DNA of 8,098 nt from a bacterium (GTDB lineage Bacteria; DYJV01; JALVYZ01), in assembly GCA_027037705.1 (NCBI GenBank), contig JALVYZ010000322.1, positions 1 to 8,098 on the forward strand, in the 5' to 3' direction. Under the pieces are notes generated by a model. It made no database searches, was not told the DNA's origin, and saw only the letters and a list, made by a program, of their open reading frames with translations. Shown here in pieces: positions 1-6,178 of the stretch (position 1 is the stretch's first letter; the number at the start of each line of letters is the position of its first letter). A program made the translations under genes and the position numbers.

Positions 1-112
<112 letters not shown>

Positions 113-113
113 T

Positions 114-141
114 TACCCTTCTACCTTACACCTTCAACCTT
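114..141 (-). repeat. Four-unit 7-nt tandem repeat with AAGG cores in the obgE leader
   Basis: On the minus strand this stretch reads as four successive 7-mers: AAGGTTG, AAGGTGT, AAGGTAG and AAGGGTA. Each begins with the purine core AAGG. The last unit sits at the normal Shine-Dalgarno distance from the obgE ATG. It may be a multi-register ribosome-loading site or simply slipped purine-rich leader; the repeat itself is directly visible, its function is inference. Confidence 0.5.
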
Positions 142-155
142 TATTCCTATAAAAT

Positions 156-197
156 AAAAACCCCCTCTCTGCATAAAAGCAAGAAGAGGGGGTTTTT
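156..197 (-). terminator. Intrinsic terminator after rpmA
   Basis: The arms 156-168 and 185-197 are perfect 13-base inverted complements (AAAAACCCCCTCT and AGAGGGGGTTTTT), with five consecutive G:C pairs in the core. The 16-base loop can form a small extra GC-ATAAAA-GC hairpin. Read on the minus strand, the stem ends in TTTTT followed by ATTTTAT, which is a good U-rich tail. It lies 21 bases past the rpmA stop and 46 bases before the obgE start, so it should end most rplU-rpmA transcripts. The flanking A/T tracts make it nearly symmetrical, so it could also act on plus-strand transcription. It is by far the strongest hairpin in the window. Confidence 0.93.
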
Positions 198-218
198 AAA
201 AAATAGGAGGGGGATCTC

Positions 219-476
219 CTAATTCACAGGGTATACACTAATCTTCTTTCTTTTTTTATCTAATCTTTCAAATTTTACAATTCCATCAATTAAAGCATAA
301 ATTGTATAATCTTTTCCCATCCCAACATTTAACCCAGGATGAAATTTTGTTCCTCGTTGTCTAACTATAATATTTCCTGGTTTTACTCTTTCTCCACCGA
401 ATTTTTTTACTCCAAGTCTTTTGCTAATACTATCTCTTCCATTTCTGGTACTTCCACCAGCTTTTTTATGAGCCAT
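219..476 (-). CDS. rpmA: 50S ribosomal protein L27
   Basis: This 85-residue protein has the complete bacterial L27 signature. The N-terminal [16 protein letters not shown] reaches toward the peptidyl-transferase centre in the ribosome, followed by LGVKKFGGE, the [15 protein letters not shown] core and a C-terminal beta-barrel region. The length is normal and there is no N-terminal extension of the kind that needs cleavage in Firmicutes. The ATG lies 3 nt after the rplU stop. Its Shine-Dalgarno GGAGGG (484-489) is encoded within the last codons of rplU, 7 nt from the ATG, so the two genes share one transcript and are probably translationally coupled. A strong terminator follows. Confidence 0.98.
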   Translation of the reverse strand: MAHKKAGGSTRNGRDSISKRLGVKKFGGERVKPGNIIVRQRGTKFHPGLNVGMGKDYTIYALIDGIVKFERLDKKRKKISVYPVN

Positions 477-479
477 TTA

Positions 480-797
480 TTAACCCTCCACTCTAATCTC
501 TTTAATTTTAATCTTTGAATACCACTGTCTATGTCCCTTTTTCCTTCTATAATTTTTTCTTCTCTTATATTTAAAAACAATTATTTTTTTATCTTTTGCT
601 GTTTCCAAGACTTCTGCAACTACTTTTACTTTATCTAACAAAGGAGCTCCAGTTAAAATTTCATCATCTTTGTTAACAAGTAAAACTTTATCAAAATTTA
701 CTTCACTCCCTACTTCAGCATCTAATTTTTCAACTTTTAACTGTTGTCCTTCTTCTACTTTATATTGTTTCCCACCTGTTTCTATTATTGCATACAT
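480..797 (-). CDS. rplU: 50S ribosomal protein L21
   Basis: This 105-residue protein is a typical full-length L21. It starts [14 protein letters not shown], followed by an [10 protein letters not shown] segment. It ends in a basic tail with [15 protein letters not shown], the conserved 23S-rRNA-binding region, and TKIKIKEI-like beta strands. L21 is a 50S protein that contacts 23S rRNA near L20. The ATG (795-797) is preceded by AAGGGAG with about 7 nt spacing, and a promoter-like TTGACA at 850-855 lies just upstream. It is cotranscribed with rpmA, 3 nt downstream. The predicted leader of about 20-25 nt is too short for the structured L21 leader RNAs known in some Firmicutes. Confidence 0.98.
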   Translation of the reverse strand: MYAIIETGGKQYKVEEGQQLKVEKLDAEVGSEVNFDKVLLVNKDDEILTGAPLLDKVKVVAEVLETAKDKKIIVFKYKRRKNYRRKKGHRQWYSKIKIKEIRVEG

Positions 798-826
798 AAC
801 TTTTCTCCCTTAAAAAATGTCCAGCC

Positions 827-855
827 TACATATATGATTTTTATTATTTTGTCAA
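827..855 (-). promoter_or_regulatory. Putative sigma-70 type promoter of rplU-rpmA
   Basis: On the minus strand a perfect -35 hexamer TTGACA (850-855) is followed at 17 bases by TATGTA (827-832), or at 15 bases by TATATG (829-834), as candidate -10 boxes. Transcription would start near 820, giving a leader of about 22 nt that contains the AAGGGAG ribosome binding site. It lies just after the stop codon of the CBS gene, where a new transcription unit for the ribosomal proteins would be expected. The -35 match is exact and the -10 match is only moderate. Confidence 0.6.
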
Positions 856-861
856 GTATAT

Positions 862-1527
862 TTAAACAATTTGTGTCTTTTCTATTACACTAACTACATT
901 GTAACCTTTCTCATTTATTAATTTTTTTATTTCATCTATATTTTCAATCAATTCTGTTCTTACTATTAAATGTTTTTTATGTAAATATTGAGGTAAATCC
1001 ATTACTGAAAGGAGTCTGATTTCTATATTTCTCTCTTTCATTAAAGTTGCAATATCAACAATTGCAGCATCTGTTTTATCATCATCAATTTCAATAGTAA
1101 ATCTTGTTACAGGCTTATCAAGCCCATTCATTTGAACCATGACATTAAATAAATCGTTTGATGAAATATATCCAACAAGTTTACCTTTTTCTAATACAGG
1201 TAAACCACCAATTTGATATTTATGCATAATAAAAGCAGCTTGTTCAAATGATGTATCTGGAGAAACAGTTATAACCTTTTTATGCATAACATCTTTTACT
1301 GTCATTTTAGATAAAAGATAATTTAATTCATAAATACTAAGTGTTGTAGCTTTTGATGGTGTTGCTTCTTTCAAGCCTTTTCTTGAAACTATCCCAACTA
1401 ACTTTCCATTATCTACAATTGGTAATCTTTTAATATTATTTTCTTTCATAATTTTTAAAGCATCATAAATTGATGTACTGCTTGGAACTGTAATTACATT
1501 TGTTTTCATAAAATCTCTTACTCTCAT
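862..1527 (-). CDS. CBS-CBS-ACT protein, AcuB-like
   Basis: This 221-residue soluble protein has two CBS domains and a C-terminal ACT-like domain. CBS1 (about 3-55) begins VRDFMKTNVITV and contains KRLPIVDNGKLVGIVS. The linker ATPSKATTLSIYELNYLLSK is typical of the AcuB-like group. CBS2 (about 75-130) has VKDVMHKKVITV and GGLPVLEKGKLVGYIS. The ACT-like part (about 140-216) begins TRFTIEIDDD. Such proteins usually sense adenine nucleotides through the CBS pair and small ligands through the ACT domain. Bacillus AcuB is linked to acetoin/acetate metabolism, but no such genes are nearby, so the ligand and target here are unknown. The ATG has an AAGGAG site (1534-1539) 6 nt upstream and a promoter-like TTGACA further up. 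Confidence 0.88.
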   Translation of the reverse strand: MRVRDFMKTNVITVPSSTSIYDALKIMKENNIKRLPIVDNGKLVGIVSRKGLKEATPSKATTLSIYELNYLLSKMTVKDVMHKKVITVSPDTSFEQAAFIMHKYQIGGLPVLEKGKLVGYISSNDLFNVMVQMNGLDKPVTRFTIEIDDDKTDAAIVDIATLMKERNIEIRLLSVMDLPQYLHKKHLIVRTELIENIDEIKKLINEKGYNVVSVIEKTQIV

Positions 1528-1559
1528 TTTTTGCTCCTTTTATTTTATTGTATACTATC

Positions 1560-1588
1560 CAAATAACAATTATAATCTTCTATGTCAA
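1560..1588 (-). promoter_or_regulatory. Putative promoter of the CBS-ACT gene
   Basis: The minus strand shows an exact TTGACA (1583-1588), a 17-base spacer and TATTTG (1560-1565), a weak -10. Start of transcription would fall near 1553, leaving about 26 nt of leader that includes AAGGAG. The 75-base gap after the tolA-like gene, contrasting with the 6-nt gap or overlap within the preceding block, supports a new start here. A 6-base inverted repeat (AATCTT at 1574-1579, AAGATT at 1597-1602) flanks the -35 box. Confidence 0.45.
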
Positions 1589-1602
1589 TATTATTTAAGA
1601 TT

Positions 1603-2415
1603 TTATTTTTCAGGAGGAGTTAATGTTAAAATTATATCAATATACTTATCATCAATTATGTCTGGCAAAGGAATTTTGAATTTATACAGTTTCTTTACTG
1701 CACGCAGAGCTGATTCATTAAAAATTTTATTATCTGATTTAGAAATTATAACAGGCTCTCCAATAATAGTCCCATCTTTTCTCACTCTTAATTTAACTTT
1801 TATTTTTAAAAAAGGAAGTTCATTATCTGGAATAGATTTAGGGAAAATCCATAACCTTTGTACAAGAGAAACAAGTCTATTAGCATAAAAATATGCAGCT
1901 TCTTTTTTTAATTCTTTTTTTAACTTCTCCTCTTCTTCTTTCTTTTTTAAAGCCGCAACCCTTTTATGAATAGAGGATAAATCTACTTTATGCTTTTTTG
2001 AGGTTTTACTTTTTGTTCTTGATTTAGTTTTTAGTTTAGATTTTTTATTTTTAGTCTTTAATTTTGATTTAAATTTAGTTTTTTTAGTCTTATTATGAAA
2101 TGATTTTCTTTTAACTTTCTTTATTTTTTTATGTTTTGTTTTCCTCTTATTAGATTTAACTTTAGTTTTGTGCTTTCGAATAACTTTTTTTATTTTAGGT
2201 TTAAGTTTTATCTTATTTTTAGACTTTGTTTTAGGTTTTGGTTTTACTTTTTGTTGAATCTTTAATAATTTTACTTTAGTTAATTCTTTTTTTTTTAATT
2301 TTATATTTTGTATTGGAGAAAATAGAAGTAATTGTGGTTTAGAAAAATATAAAACTAAAATATGAAATCCAAACGAAATAATAAAAAAAATTAATAATCT
2401 TTTATGTGAATTCAT
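1603..2415 (-). CDS. TolA/TonB-like envelope protein with lysine-rich linker
   Basis: This 270-residue protein has the TolA/TonB layout. A short basic N-terminus is followed by one membrane segment (about 7-25, LLIFFIISFGFHILVLYF), then a long periplasmic linker, a coiled-coil-like helix (about 146-182, with KKKEEEEKLKKELKKE) and a C-terminal domain (about 178-265). That domain has the family pattern YANRLVSLVQRLWIFP, then RVRKDGTIIGEPVI and SDNKIFNESALRAVKKL, closer to TolA than to classical TonB. Residues 56-143 contain 43 Lys and 4 Arg of 88 and no Asp or Glu, which is extreme for this family. The ATG is 6 nt after the ispDF stop with no clear Shine-Dalgarno, suggesting coupling. No tolQ/R/B or exbB/D gene is in the window, so its partner and its Tol or Ton role are undecided. 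Confidence 0.78.
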   Translation of the reverse strand: MNSHKRLLIFFIISFGFHILVLYFSKPQLLLFSPIQNIKLKKKELTKVKLLKIQQKVKPKPKTKSKNKIKLKPKIKKVIRKHKTKVKSNKRKTKHKKIKKVKRKSFHNKTKKTKFKSKLKTKNKKSKLKTKSRTKSKTSKKHKVDLSSIHKRVAALKKKEEEEKLKKELKKEAAYFYANRLVSLVQRLWIFPKSIPDNELPFLKIKVKLRVRKDGTIIGEPVIISKSDNKIFNESALRAVKKLYKFKIPLPDIIDDKYIDIILTLTPPEK

Positions 2416-2421
2416 AATAAT

Positions 2422-3546
2422 CTAAATTTTTATTAGTGAAACTACTGAGTAACAAGCTATCCCTTCTTTTCTTCCAGTAAAACCAAGTCCTTCTGTTGTT
2501 GTTGCTTTAATATTAACTCTATTCTCAGAGATATTTAATATTTTTGCAAGATTTAATTTAATAATATTTTTATAATCCTTTAATTTTGGCTTTTCACAAA
2601 CAATTGTACAATCTATATTATTCACTAAAAATGTATCAGATATTTTTTCAAGTACTTTTTCTAATAGAATAGTACTTCTAATATTTTTGTATTCTTTATT
2701 TGAATCTGGAAATAATTCCCCAATATCTCCAATTGAAGCTGCTCCTAATATACCATCAATAATTGAATGTATTAACACATCTGCATCTGAATGACCTTCA
2801 AGTCCATATTCATAATTAATTTTTACTCCACCTAAATAAAGTTCTCTTTCTTTAGAGAATTTATGCACATCATATCCAAATCCAACTAATATGTTAGAAT
2901 ATATATTCATAATATCTTCTTTTGTAGTGATCTTTATATTTCTTTTCTCTCCTTCAATGATTCTAATATTAATTCCTGCTACTTCAAAAATAGACGCATC
3001 ATCAGTAAAATTAATATCTTTAATTGCATAATCAAAAAAAATTCTCAACAATTTTCCTTTAAAACCTTGTGGAGTCTGCACTCTAACTAACTTATCTCTA
3101 TTTACTGTTTTAACAACAATTCCATTCTCTACCTCTTTTATTGTATCTTCCAATTTTATTACTGGAACTACACAATCTGAAATTTCTAATTCATTTAATA
3201 AGTTTGAAATTAATTTATTAGAAAGAAATGGTCTAACACCATCATGAATTAAAATTTTATCATTTTCATTAACTTCATGTTCAATTGCTTTTAATCCATT
3301 TAATACTGAATACTTTCTCTCTGATCCAGCGAAAACAATTTTAAACAATTTACTATGATTGAAAGTAAATAAATTTTTATCTTCTTCAGGAATTACAAGA
3401 ATAATTTTCTCAATTTCAGGGTGATTTATAAATTTATTAAGAGTAAGTTCAAGAATTGTTTTAGAACCTAATTTATAGAACTGTTTTTTCTCTTTTGAAG
3501 AAAATCTTTTCCCTTTACCTCCTGCTACAATTATAGCATAATTCAT
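2422..3546 (-). CDS. ispDF: Bifunctional IspD-IspF MEP-pathway enzyme
   Basis: This 374-residue fusion carries two MEP-pathway activities. IspD (about 1-216) makes CDP-methylerythritol from MEP and CTP. It has the nucleotide-binding AGGKGKRF with KKQF, then HDGVRPF (101-107), VQTPQGFK and TDDASIFE. IspF (about 220-374) cyclises the phosphorylated product to MEcPP. It has GYDVH with metal ligands D226 and H228, GHSDAD (251-256), H260, GDIGELFPD and KATTTEGLGFTGR (347-359). All key residues are present, so both halves should work; IspE, the intervening kinase, is not in the window. The ATG overlaps the stop of the PIN-TRAM gene as ATGA and lacks a clear Shine-Dalgarno, indicating translational coupling. 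Fused IspDF is known in Alphaproteobacteria and Campylobacterota; other groups often keep two genes. Confidence 0.96.
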   Translation of the reverse strand: MNYAIIVAGGKGKRFSSKEKKQFYKLGSKTILELTLNKFINHPEIEKIILVIPEEDKNLFTFNHSKLFKIVFAGSERKYSVLNGLKAIEHEVNENDKILIHDGVRPFLSNKLISNLLNELEISDCVVPVIKLEDTIKEVENGIVVKTVNRDKLVRVQTPQGFKGKLLRIFFDYAIKDINFTDDASIFEVAGINIRIIEGEKRNIKITTKEDIMNIYSNILVGFGYDVHKFSKERELYLGGVKINYEYGLEGHSDADVLIHSIIDGILGAASIGDIGELFPDSNKEYKNIRSTILLEKVLEKISDTFLVNNIDCTIVCEKPKLKDYKNIIKLNLAKILNISENRVNIKATTTEGLGFTGRKEGIACYSVVSLIKI

Positions 3547-4532
3547 TTATTAGAATTATCTTTAATTTTTGCAAAAATCATTCTTCCAGCAGTGGTTTGT
3601 AAAATACTTGTAACAACAACATCAAGTTTTTCACCTATCTTATCATTTCCATCTTCAACTACTACCATTGTACCATCATCAAGATAACCTATTCCTTGTT
3701 TTGCCTCTTTTCCTTCTTTAATGATAGTTATTGTTAAAGTTTCACCAGGTAAAGCAATTGGCTTCAATGCAGTTGCTAATGCATTAATATTTAATACTGT
3801 AATCCCTTGTACTTCCGCTAACTTCAGTAAATTATAATCATTTGTTAAAATTTTTGCATTTAATCTTTGTGCAAGTAAAATTAATTTTGAATCAACTTCT
3901 TTTACTTTTGGAAAATCAATATCCGTAATTTCAACTTCAATGTTAGTCTGTCCCTGAATTCTTTTAATTACATCAAGACCTCTTCTTCCTCTGACTCTTT
4001 TTAGATGATCATGAGAATCAGCAATATGCTGGAGTTCTATCAAAACAAACTGAGGAATTAATAATGTCCCTTCAATAAAACCTGTTTCACAAATTTCAGC
4101 TATTCTTCCATCTATTATAACACTTGTATCAAGAATTTTATAATTTTTATCTTCATCAGCTTTTCTAAAAAATGTTTTAAGGCTAAATTCACCACCTTTT
4201 TGAACCCCAATATGAATTCCAATATAAAATATTAAAATTTGGACAAATGCTATAACATAATTATATATTTTTTGATCAATAATAAAAGTAAAATCATTTT
4301 TTGTAATTAATTTTCCAATAAATAATCCTAAAAAAGCCCCTACTAATCCACCAATTAATTTTCTTAAGTCAAGCTTTTTTAAATATTCAATTGCAAAAAA
4401 TGATAATATACAAAAACAAGATGTAATTAAAAAAACGATAAATGTTTTGACTTGTTCATGAAAAAAAAGATGATATAATATTGTTACTGAGGAAGTGAAA
4501 AAAATATAAAAAATTATATGAATAATAGGCAA
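3543..4532 (-). CDS. Membrane PIN-TRAM domain protein, YacL-like
   Basis: This 329-residue protein has the YacL architecture. Four hydrophobic segments (about 3-23, 29-50, 58-77, 90-110) are followed by a cytoplasmic PIN nuclease-fold domain (about 131-250) and a C-terminal TRAM domain (about 260-322), a predicted RNA-binding fold. The acidic PIN residues are in place: D135 in LDTSVIIDGR, E166 in IELQ, D214 in DSKL and D232 in TNDYNL. A metal-dependent RNase activity is therefore plausible, but substrates of this family are largely unknown. The start is TTG at 4530-4532; no in-frame ATG lies nearby, and AAGGG upstream at about 9 nt supports it. It sits 6 nt after carD and overlaps ispDF by 4 nt, a gene order seen in several bacterial groups where it neighbours MEP genes. 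Confidence 0.9.
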   Translation of the reverse strand: MPIIHIIFYIFFTSSVTILYHLFFHEQVKTFIVFLITSCFCILSFFAIEYLKKLDLRKLIGGLVGAFLGLFIGKLITKNDFTFIIDQKIYNYVIAFVQILIFYIGIHIGVQKGGEFSLKTFFRKADEDKNYKILDTSVIIDGRIAEICETGFIEGTLLIPQFVLIELQHIADSHDHLKRVRGRRGLDVIKRIQGQTNIEVEITDIDFPKVKEVDSKLILLAQRLNAKILTNDYNLLKLAEVQGITVLNINALATALKPIALPGETLTITIIKEGKEAKQGIGYLDDGTMVVVEDGNDKIGEKLDVVVTSILQTTAGRMIFAKIKDNSNK

Positions 4533-4538
4533 TTTATT

Positions 4539-5033
4539 TTACCCTTCTTGAAGGATTTTTTCAATTTCTTCTACTATATCATCTTTTTCAAGGGACTTTA
4601 CTATGGAAATTTCCTGTGATAACAAATTTATAGCCATTTCATACATTCTTTTTTCACCAAAAGATAATTCTTTTCTTTTCTTTAAAACAAATAAATCTCT
4701 TAAAACTTCTGCTACTTCAAAAATAGATCCACTTTTTAATTTCTCATTATAGTCTTTAAATCTTTTATTCCATGCAACGTTATCTATTCTTACATCTTGT
4801 TCTTTTAAGATATCATAAACTTTTGAAATTTTTTCTTCTTCTATTAAATCTCTTATCCCTGCACTTTTTGGATTGTTGGTGGGAATCATTATTTTTAGAT
4901 CTGAGTCTATAATTTTCATAATATAGAAGGATAGTTCCTGTCCTTCTATTTTTTTAATTTCTATTGAAATGATTTCTCCAACACCGTGGCCTGGATAAAC
5001 TGCTTTATCACCAATCTTGTATTTTAAACTCAC
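4539..5033 (-). CDS. carD: CarD/CdnL family transcription regulator
   Basis: CarD/CdnL proteins bind the RNA polymerase beta subunit and stabilise open complexes, notably at rRNA promoters. The N-terminal RNAP-interaction domain is visible as KYKIGDKAVYPGHGVGEI followed by SIEIKKIEGQELSFYIMKI. The helical C-terminal part contains VAWNKRFKDYNEKLKSG, with the conserved tryptophan used at the upstream edge of the -10 element, and LSFGEKRMYEMAINLL. I chose GTG at 5031-5033, which gives MSLKYKIGDKAVYP and 164 residues, matching the family start and length. The frame also opens at a TTG at 5058-5060, but those nine extra codons (LKLWYAKII) have no family counterpart and no Shine-Dalgarno. No clear ribosome binding site precedes the GTG either. 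It heads a tight block with the PIN-TRAM gene and ispDF. Confidence 0.92.
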   Translation of the reverse strand: MSLKYKIGDKAVYPGHGVGEIISIEIKKIEGQELSFYIMKIIDSDLKIMIPTNNPKSAGIRDLIEEEKISKVYDILKEQDVRIDNVAWNKRFKDYNEKLKSGSIFEVAEVLRDLFVLKKRKELSFGEKRMYEMAINLLSQEISIVKSLEKDDIVEEIEKILQEG

Positions 5034-5042
5034 AATGATTTT

Positions 5043-5071
5043 TGCATACCATAATTTCAAAAAAAAGTCAA
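5043..5071 (-). promoter_or_regulatory. Candidate promoter just upstream of carD
   Basis: The minus strand shows TTGACT (5066-5071), one base off the -35 consensus, then 17 bases and TATGCA (5043-5048), a weak -10. The predicted start, near 5036-5037, is only a few bases before the GTG chosen for carD, so a transcript from here would be almost leaderless. The spacer contains a T-tract. The -10 match is poor (three of six), so this is a tentative call. Confidence 0.33.
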
Positions 5072-5090
5072 TTAAAAAAAACTAATAAAT

Positions 5091-5108
5091 TTGAGAAGTT
5101 ATACTCAA
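5091..5108 (-). terminator. Weak hairpin after the lipoprotein gene
   Basis: TTGAG (5091-5095) and CTCAA (5104-5108) form a 5-base stem with an 8-base loop directly after the lipoprotein stop codon. On the minus strand it is followed by an AT-rich stretch and then a run of eight T. The stem is short and the T-run is about 10 bases away, so it is at best a weak terminator or a transcript-end structure; chance is possible. Confidence 0.25.
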
Positions 5109-6107
5109 TTACTCTGCAATTACTTTAATTGGTTTTGAAAATTTACTTACATTAAAATTTTTATCAATACATCTTATCCTATAATAATAAACCTTTCCTT
5201 TTTTAACATTTGAATCAAAGAATTTTTCATCTTTAATTATATTCTTATTCAATCTTACAAATTTATTTTCTCCTTCAGCTTTTCTTTCTATGTCATACCC
5301 TAATATATCTTTAGAGATACTTCTTGTCCATTTTATCATAATTCCATTATTTGTATAAACTCCTGTAATAAATTCTGGCAACTCAGGAGGGGTCAAGTCT
5401 TCAGGAACTCCAGCAATATATAAATATTTTCCTTCAATTTTAGTTTTATAATAAGTATAAACAGGTGCTATATAAAATTCATAAACTTTTTTGTTTTCAA
5501 GATTATCTATTGTATACGAATTACCTGTGACTTCAGACGCTATGTTAATTATCTCATTTTTTAACTTTTGATAAATATTTATACCAATATATGATATATT
5601 TTTATATTTATTAATCTTCCAAGTGATTTTAAGGCTTTTATCATCAGGATGAACTTTAACATTAGAAATTATATCATTTAAAATTAACCAATCAACGCAA
5701 ACCTTATTACTAAATCCACCTTCCTTTCCTTTTTTATTTTCCACTCTTATAGCATAACAATATTTATAATTATTTTTTAGTTTACTTATTTTTAAAGTAA
5801 CAATATCTATATCTTGAGGTAATTCTGCAACATTAATTTTTTTAATTAAATCATAATTTTTATCTGATTTAAAGTTGTATTTAATACCTTCTGGAGCTTT
5901 TGCTTGATAAAGATTATAACTATTTATTTTATTTTCTTTCTTCACTCTTTTCCATGAAATTGCTAAGTTGGCTTTTTTAATTTCATAATTTAACTGTTTA
6001 ACTTTAGGTATCCTTGAGAGAAAAGGAACTTTTGGAAATCTTTTTACAGCACATGCAGTAAAAACAAAAATTATTAAAAAAAATCCTAATATTTTAGAGA
6101 ATTTCAC
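5109..6107 (-). CDS. Lipoprotein with three fibronectin type III-like domains
   Basis: This 332-residue protein starts with a lipoprotein signal: MKFSK, a hydrophobic stretch (6-18), then FTAC with C19 as the lipidated residue. It is therefore probably anchored in the inner or outer membrane. Three beta-rich repeats follow, each with the FnIII-like core tryptophan and tyrosine pattern: about 35-138 (AISWKRV, then YKYCYAIRVENKKG), 145-233 (KITWKIN, then YEFYIAPVY) and 239-331 (MIKWTRS, GYDIERK, then YYYRIRCIDKNFN). The third is closest to the FnIII consensus. No catalytic motif is visible, so binding or scaffolding is the likely role; the partner is unknown. The start is GTG at 6105-6107, firmly supported by AGGAGG 7 nt upstream. 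It lies 71 nt after alaS and 75 nt before the carD GTG. Confidence 0.82.
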   Translation of the reverse strand: MKFSKILGFFLIIFVFTACAVKRFPKVPFLSRIPKVKQLNYEIKKANLAISWKRVKKENKINSYNLYQAKAPEGIKYNFKSDKNYDLIKKINVAELPQDIDIVTLKISKLKNNYKYCYAIRVENKKGKEGGFSNKVCVDWLILNDIISNVKVHPDDKSLKITWKINKYKNISYIGINIYQKLKNEIINIASEVTGNSYTIDNLENKKVYEFYIAPVYTYYKTKIEGKYLYIAGVPEDLTPPELPEFITGVYTNNGIMIKWTRSISKDILGYDIERKAEGENKFVRLNKNIIKDEKFFDSNVKKGKVYYYRIRCIDKNFNVSKFSKPIKVIAE

Positions 6108-6114
6108 TTTTCAG

Positions 6115-6120
6115 CCTCCT
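6115..6120 (-). promoter_or_regulatory. Perfect Shine-Dalgarno fixing a GTG start
   Basis: AGGAGG on the minus strand, 7 nt ahead of GTG at 6105-6107, decides the start of the lipoprotein gene. It is the best ribosome binding site in the window. Confidence 0.85.
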
Positions 6121-6178
6121 TTTTAAATATAACCCACTTTTTATTTTAACATTGTTCATTAAATATTAAAACAAACAT

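Noticed and set aside
205-220. AGGAG/CTCCT inverted repeat at the rpmA stop as a second terminator
   Set aside because: Only five pairs with no following T-tract on the minus strand; the true terminator lies just beyond.
798-861. Structured L21 leader RNA ahead of rplU
   Set aside because: The likely leader is about 22 nt and holds no stable hairpin; only the promoter and SD are supported.
1658-1888. Plus-strand open frame of 76 codons
   Set aside because: It is antisense to the conserved C-terminal domain of the TolA-like gene, has no family resemblance and no ribosome binding site of note.
1980-2290. Low-complexity A/T-rich tract as a non-coding repeat or frameshifted region
   Set aside because: It is in frame with the TolA-like protein and encodes its lysine-rich linker between a good membrane segment and a good C-terminal domain.
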